From Macrobrachium rosenbergii (taxonomy: Eukaryota; Arthropoda; Malacostraca; Decapoda; Palaemonidae), in assembly GCF_040412425.1 (NCBI RefSeq), contig NC_089768.1:5452501-5516500 (forward strand): a stretch of DNA of 64,000 nt, written 5' to 3'. Each line of letters begins with the position of its first letter. The stretch's first letter is position 1. Positions 61,912 to 64,000 of the stretch are shown piece by piece. Made by a program: the position numbers and the translations under genes. Below the pieces are notes generated by a model. It had not been told where the DNA came from. It saw only the letters and a program-made list of their open reading frames with translations, and ran no database searches.

Positions 61912-62252
61912 AGTTTTAAAAAATTCTAAACATGCTTTTATTAAAATGCACGAAAAAGTAAAAAATATTTTGAGACAAACCAGGATTTTCTTACAATTAA
62001 TCATGTCTACAAAAAAATAAAAAATAAAATAAAATAAAAGCGTGGGCCCAAAACATGGAAAGAAGTGTTACAAGAAAAGAAACAGATTTTCTTTTATTTC
62101 TTGTAGCAGTTCCTTCCACGTTTGGAGCCCACGCTTTTATTTTTTTTTTTTTTGTAGACATGATTAATTGTAAGATAATCCTGATGTGTCTCAAAATATT
62201 ATTTTTTAGTTTTTAGTACATTTTAATAAATGCATGTTTAAAATTTTTTCAA
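61912..62252. mobile_element. Foldback element with about 155-bp arms
   Basis: Left arm about 61912-62075 and right arm about 62092-62252 are inverted copies. Matching blocks include taaacatgc, ttgagacaaacc/gtgtctcaa, ttaatcatgtctac/gtagacatgattaa and aaaagcgtgggc/gcccacgctttt. The centre is short. No open frame spans it. It resembles a MITE or foldback transposon; family unknown. Confidence 0.75.
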
Positions 62253-62334
62253 ATATTTTTTTTATTTCGTACTTTTTAGTTTTGACAGAAACTGTAACTG
62301 ATTTATGATTGTAGTTAATGAAATTGATATTAGT

Positions 62335-63290
62335 TTACGGGGGAGGGTGAGGGATGGGGGAAGGGGAAGGGGAAAGGGAGAGAAGAGGGAAGGTGAAGGG
62401 GAATAGGAAGGTGAGGGTAAGGGGATGGAAAGGAAGTGGAGGGGAAGGGGGGAGGAGGAGAGGAAAGGAAGACGAAAGGTGAGGGGGAGGAGAAAGGAGG
62501 AGAGGAGATGGGGAAGGGGGAAGGGGAGAGGAGGGGAGGAGAGGCGAAGTGGGAGGCGTGGGGAGAGGGGGAGGGGAGGGGGAAAGGGATGGAAGAGGGA
62601 AGGGGAGGAAATGGAAGGGAGGGGGGAAGGAAACAGCTAAATTAACACTTGATCGTTTGCTCCGGAAGGGGGAGGGGAAGGGGAAGGGGAAGATAGGGAG
62701 GGGAGGGAGAGGAAGTGGAGGGGATGGAAGAGGAAGGTGAGGGGGAGGACACAGCTAAATTAACACCTGATCATGTGCTGGGGAGGGGGAGGGGGAAGGG
62801 AGGGGATGGAGGAGGGAAGGGTGAGGAGATGGAAGAGGGAAGGGGAGGAGGTAACAGCTAAATTAACATTTGATTGTATGATCCGGAAGGGGGAGGGGGA
62901 AGGGAGGGGAAGGGGGAGGGAAGAGGGAAGGGGGAGGGAAGAGGGAAGGGGAAGACATAGCTAAATAAACACTTGAGCGTGTGCTCGGAAGGGGGAGTGG
63001 GAAGCGGGTGAGAGGAAGGGGATGGAAGAGGGAAGGGGAGGGGAGGAAAGAGGATGGGAGGACACAGCTAAATTAACACTTGATCGTATGCACTGGAAGG
63101 GGGAGGTGAGGGGAGTGAAGGGGGAAGGATATGGAAGAGGGGAGGGAGGGAGAGGGGGATTGGTGGGGGAAGGGGATGGAAGTGGGAAGGGGAGGAGGAG
63201 GGACGAGGGAAGGGGAGGATAGTTAAATTAACACTTGATCGTGTGTTGGGGAAGGGGGAAGAGGATGGGAGAGGGAACGGGAGGGGTTGT
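62335..63290 (+). repeat. G-rich purine array with a recurring 40-bp spacer
   Basis: Almost pure purine (GGGGAAGG, GGAGGGG) on the plus strand, broken by six copies of a spacer beginning agctaaattaacacttgat (at 62635, 62753, 62856, 62959, 63066 and 63231). Spacing is 103-165 bp. The G-tracts fit the sequence requirement for G-quadruplex or triplex DNA. Frames across it are low-complexity Gly/Arg/Glu and not genes. Confidence 0.9.
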
Positions 63291-63545
63291 ATAGAAGAGA
63301 GATCCTACCGAGTCAAAGATGTGAAAAATCTAGAGTTTCATAGAAATCCTGAGATACTGGGAGAGGTCACTGTAAGGTCACTAGAAGTCACTGCTGACCT
63401 ACTGATCATGTAAGGTTGTACTGTCACCGGGACTGAGTAACCATGCAAAATTTCAAGTCCACTGGACAAAGGGAACAGGTCGAAAATAAGGTTACAAGAT
63501 TTGAGGATAGACAGACAGACAGATGCAGAAGTCAAGTTAAATAAA
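63291..63545 (+). repeat. Possible LINE 3' untranslated fragment
   Basis: It contains gcaaaatttcaagtccact followed about 70 bases later by agacagacagacagatgc. This phrase layout recurs at the 3' ends of several invertebrate dispersed elements, so an element tail is plausible. No coding region. Confidence 0.35.
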
Positions 63546-63574
63546 AGCATGTAAAAACGGTTTGGTCCTGATCA

Positions 63575-63710
63575 GATCCATTATCACTCTTATTATTCAG
63601 AAGATGAACCCTAATCATATGGAACCTATCCACATCAGGCCTGAAAGTGCCATTAAACTGAAATTCAAGCTGACAAAGAAAATTTTGTTCACTTAGCAAA
63701 ACGCACAGTA
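63575..63710 (-). mobile_element. LINE family J copy D: tail only
   Basis: ttattattcagaagatgaaccc, then catatggaac and gaaattcaagct, match the 3' untranslated end of copies A-C in the same orientation. The (TTA)n is reduced to a few repeats. Severely truncated. Confidence 0.75.
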
Positions 63711-64000
63711 GAGATCGGTTATTAGAAAAAAAGATAGTTGCGTCTATCTGTTTGGGCCACCTGCATCTGATAATACGAGCAGTCTTGAGGGAGCAGTGGG
63801 TTCTTCAAGCCATAGTGTTGGCAGTGGGGTTGTAGACAATTGTGTGGTGTGGTGGATTCCAGACTGGTCCATATCTCACAAATGATGGCTGGTCCTTAAC
63901 TGGTATATCATAGCAGCTGACTCAGCCATTCAGAAGCTCCCTGGCACGGATTTGAGGTTGCGTCCAACTCTGGCATTGCTTCTGGCCGTCACAAGGAGCA
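63711..64000. other. Unrecognised DNA at right window edge
   Basis: Slightly more GC-rich than average. No frame or repeat recognised; it may continue outside the window. Confidence 0.3.

Noticed and set aside
62425..63222. Gly/Arg/Glu-rich open frames
   Set aside because: Translation of the purine tandem array; all three plus frames are open.

Overview
The window reads as gene-poor, repeat-saturated eukaryotic DNA, most likely from a decapod crustacean. This is an inference from four things: the very high density of long (TA)n, (GA)n and (TTA)n microsatellites; a tRNA-derived SINE present in four copies; snap-back and LINE repeats of types I associate with shrimp, crab and crayfish genomes; and long AT-rich stretches without coding signal. 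No species can be named. Only one stretch looks like a host protein-coding exon: a GC-rich, minus-strand exon at about 45.00-45.85 kb, bounded by a good 3' splice acceptor and a 5' donor.

Layout. 0-9 kb holds SINE copies, a decayed LINE and microsatellites, with two SINE insertions that keep visible target-site duplications. 9.2-10.0 kb is a decayed jockey-like reverse transcriptase. 10.2-15.1 kb is a large array of about 340-bp units, each carrying tRNA-like A and B boxes. The array inverts near 12.24 kb, so that all promoters point outward, and it is enclosed by (TA)n. 15.1-15.9 kb is a palindrome of two Penelope-like element (PLE) 3' ends. 16.0-17.3 kb is LTR-like DNA with a 29-bp minisatellite. 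17.4-19.6 kb has a LINE 3' end abutting a PLE with RT and GIY-YIG regions. 22.2-26.0 kb has LTR-retroelement remnants, including a mutated retropepsin. 26.4-32.1 kb is mostly featureless apart from a hAT-like MITE. 32.3-33.6 kb holds a second array homologous to the 340-bp satellite, again inverted in the middle and (TA)n-bounded. 34.6-44.5 kb has hAT remnants, a hairpin repeat, and two more copies of the 17.4-kb LINE family; the longest copy (39.1-42.35 kb) carries a decayed 2A-like peptide in front of its endonuclease. 47.8-50.2 kb has a second PLE palindrome and a rearranged PLE. 52.0-52.3 kb is a nested foldback element inside (TA)n. 53.8-57 kb has two further LINE fragments. 61.9-63.7 kb has an inverted repeat, a G-rich purine array and a LINE tail.

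Common theme. Many mobile or repeated modules here end abruptly in (TA)n tracts. The two tRNA-like arrays and the two PLE palindromes share one geometry: two inverted halves diverging from a central inversion point. The (TA)n-bounded, tRNA-promoter-bearing, mid-inverted arrays (10.2-15.1 kb, 32.3-33.6 kb, and a fragment at 44.72-44.80 kb) are the best candidate for an undescribed element. Small-indel differences between units mean that a read-foldback or assembly artefact must be excluded first.
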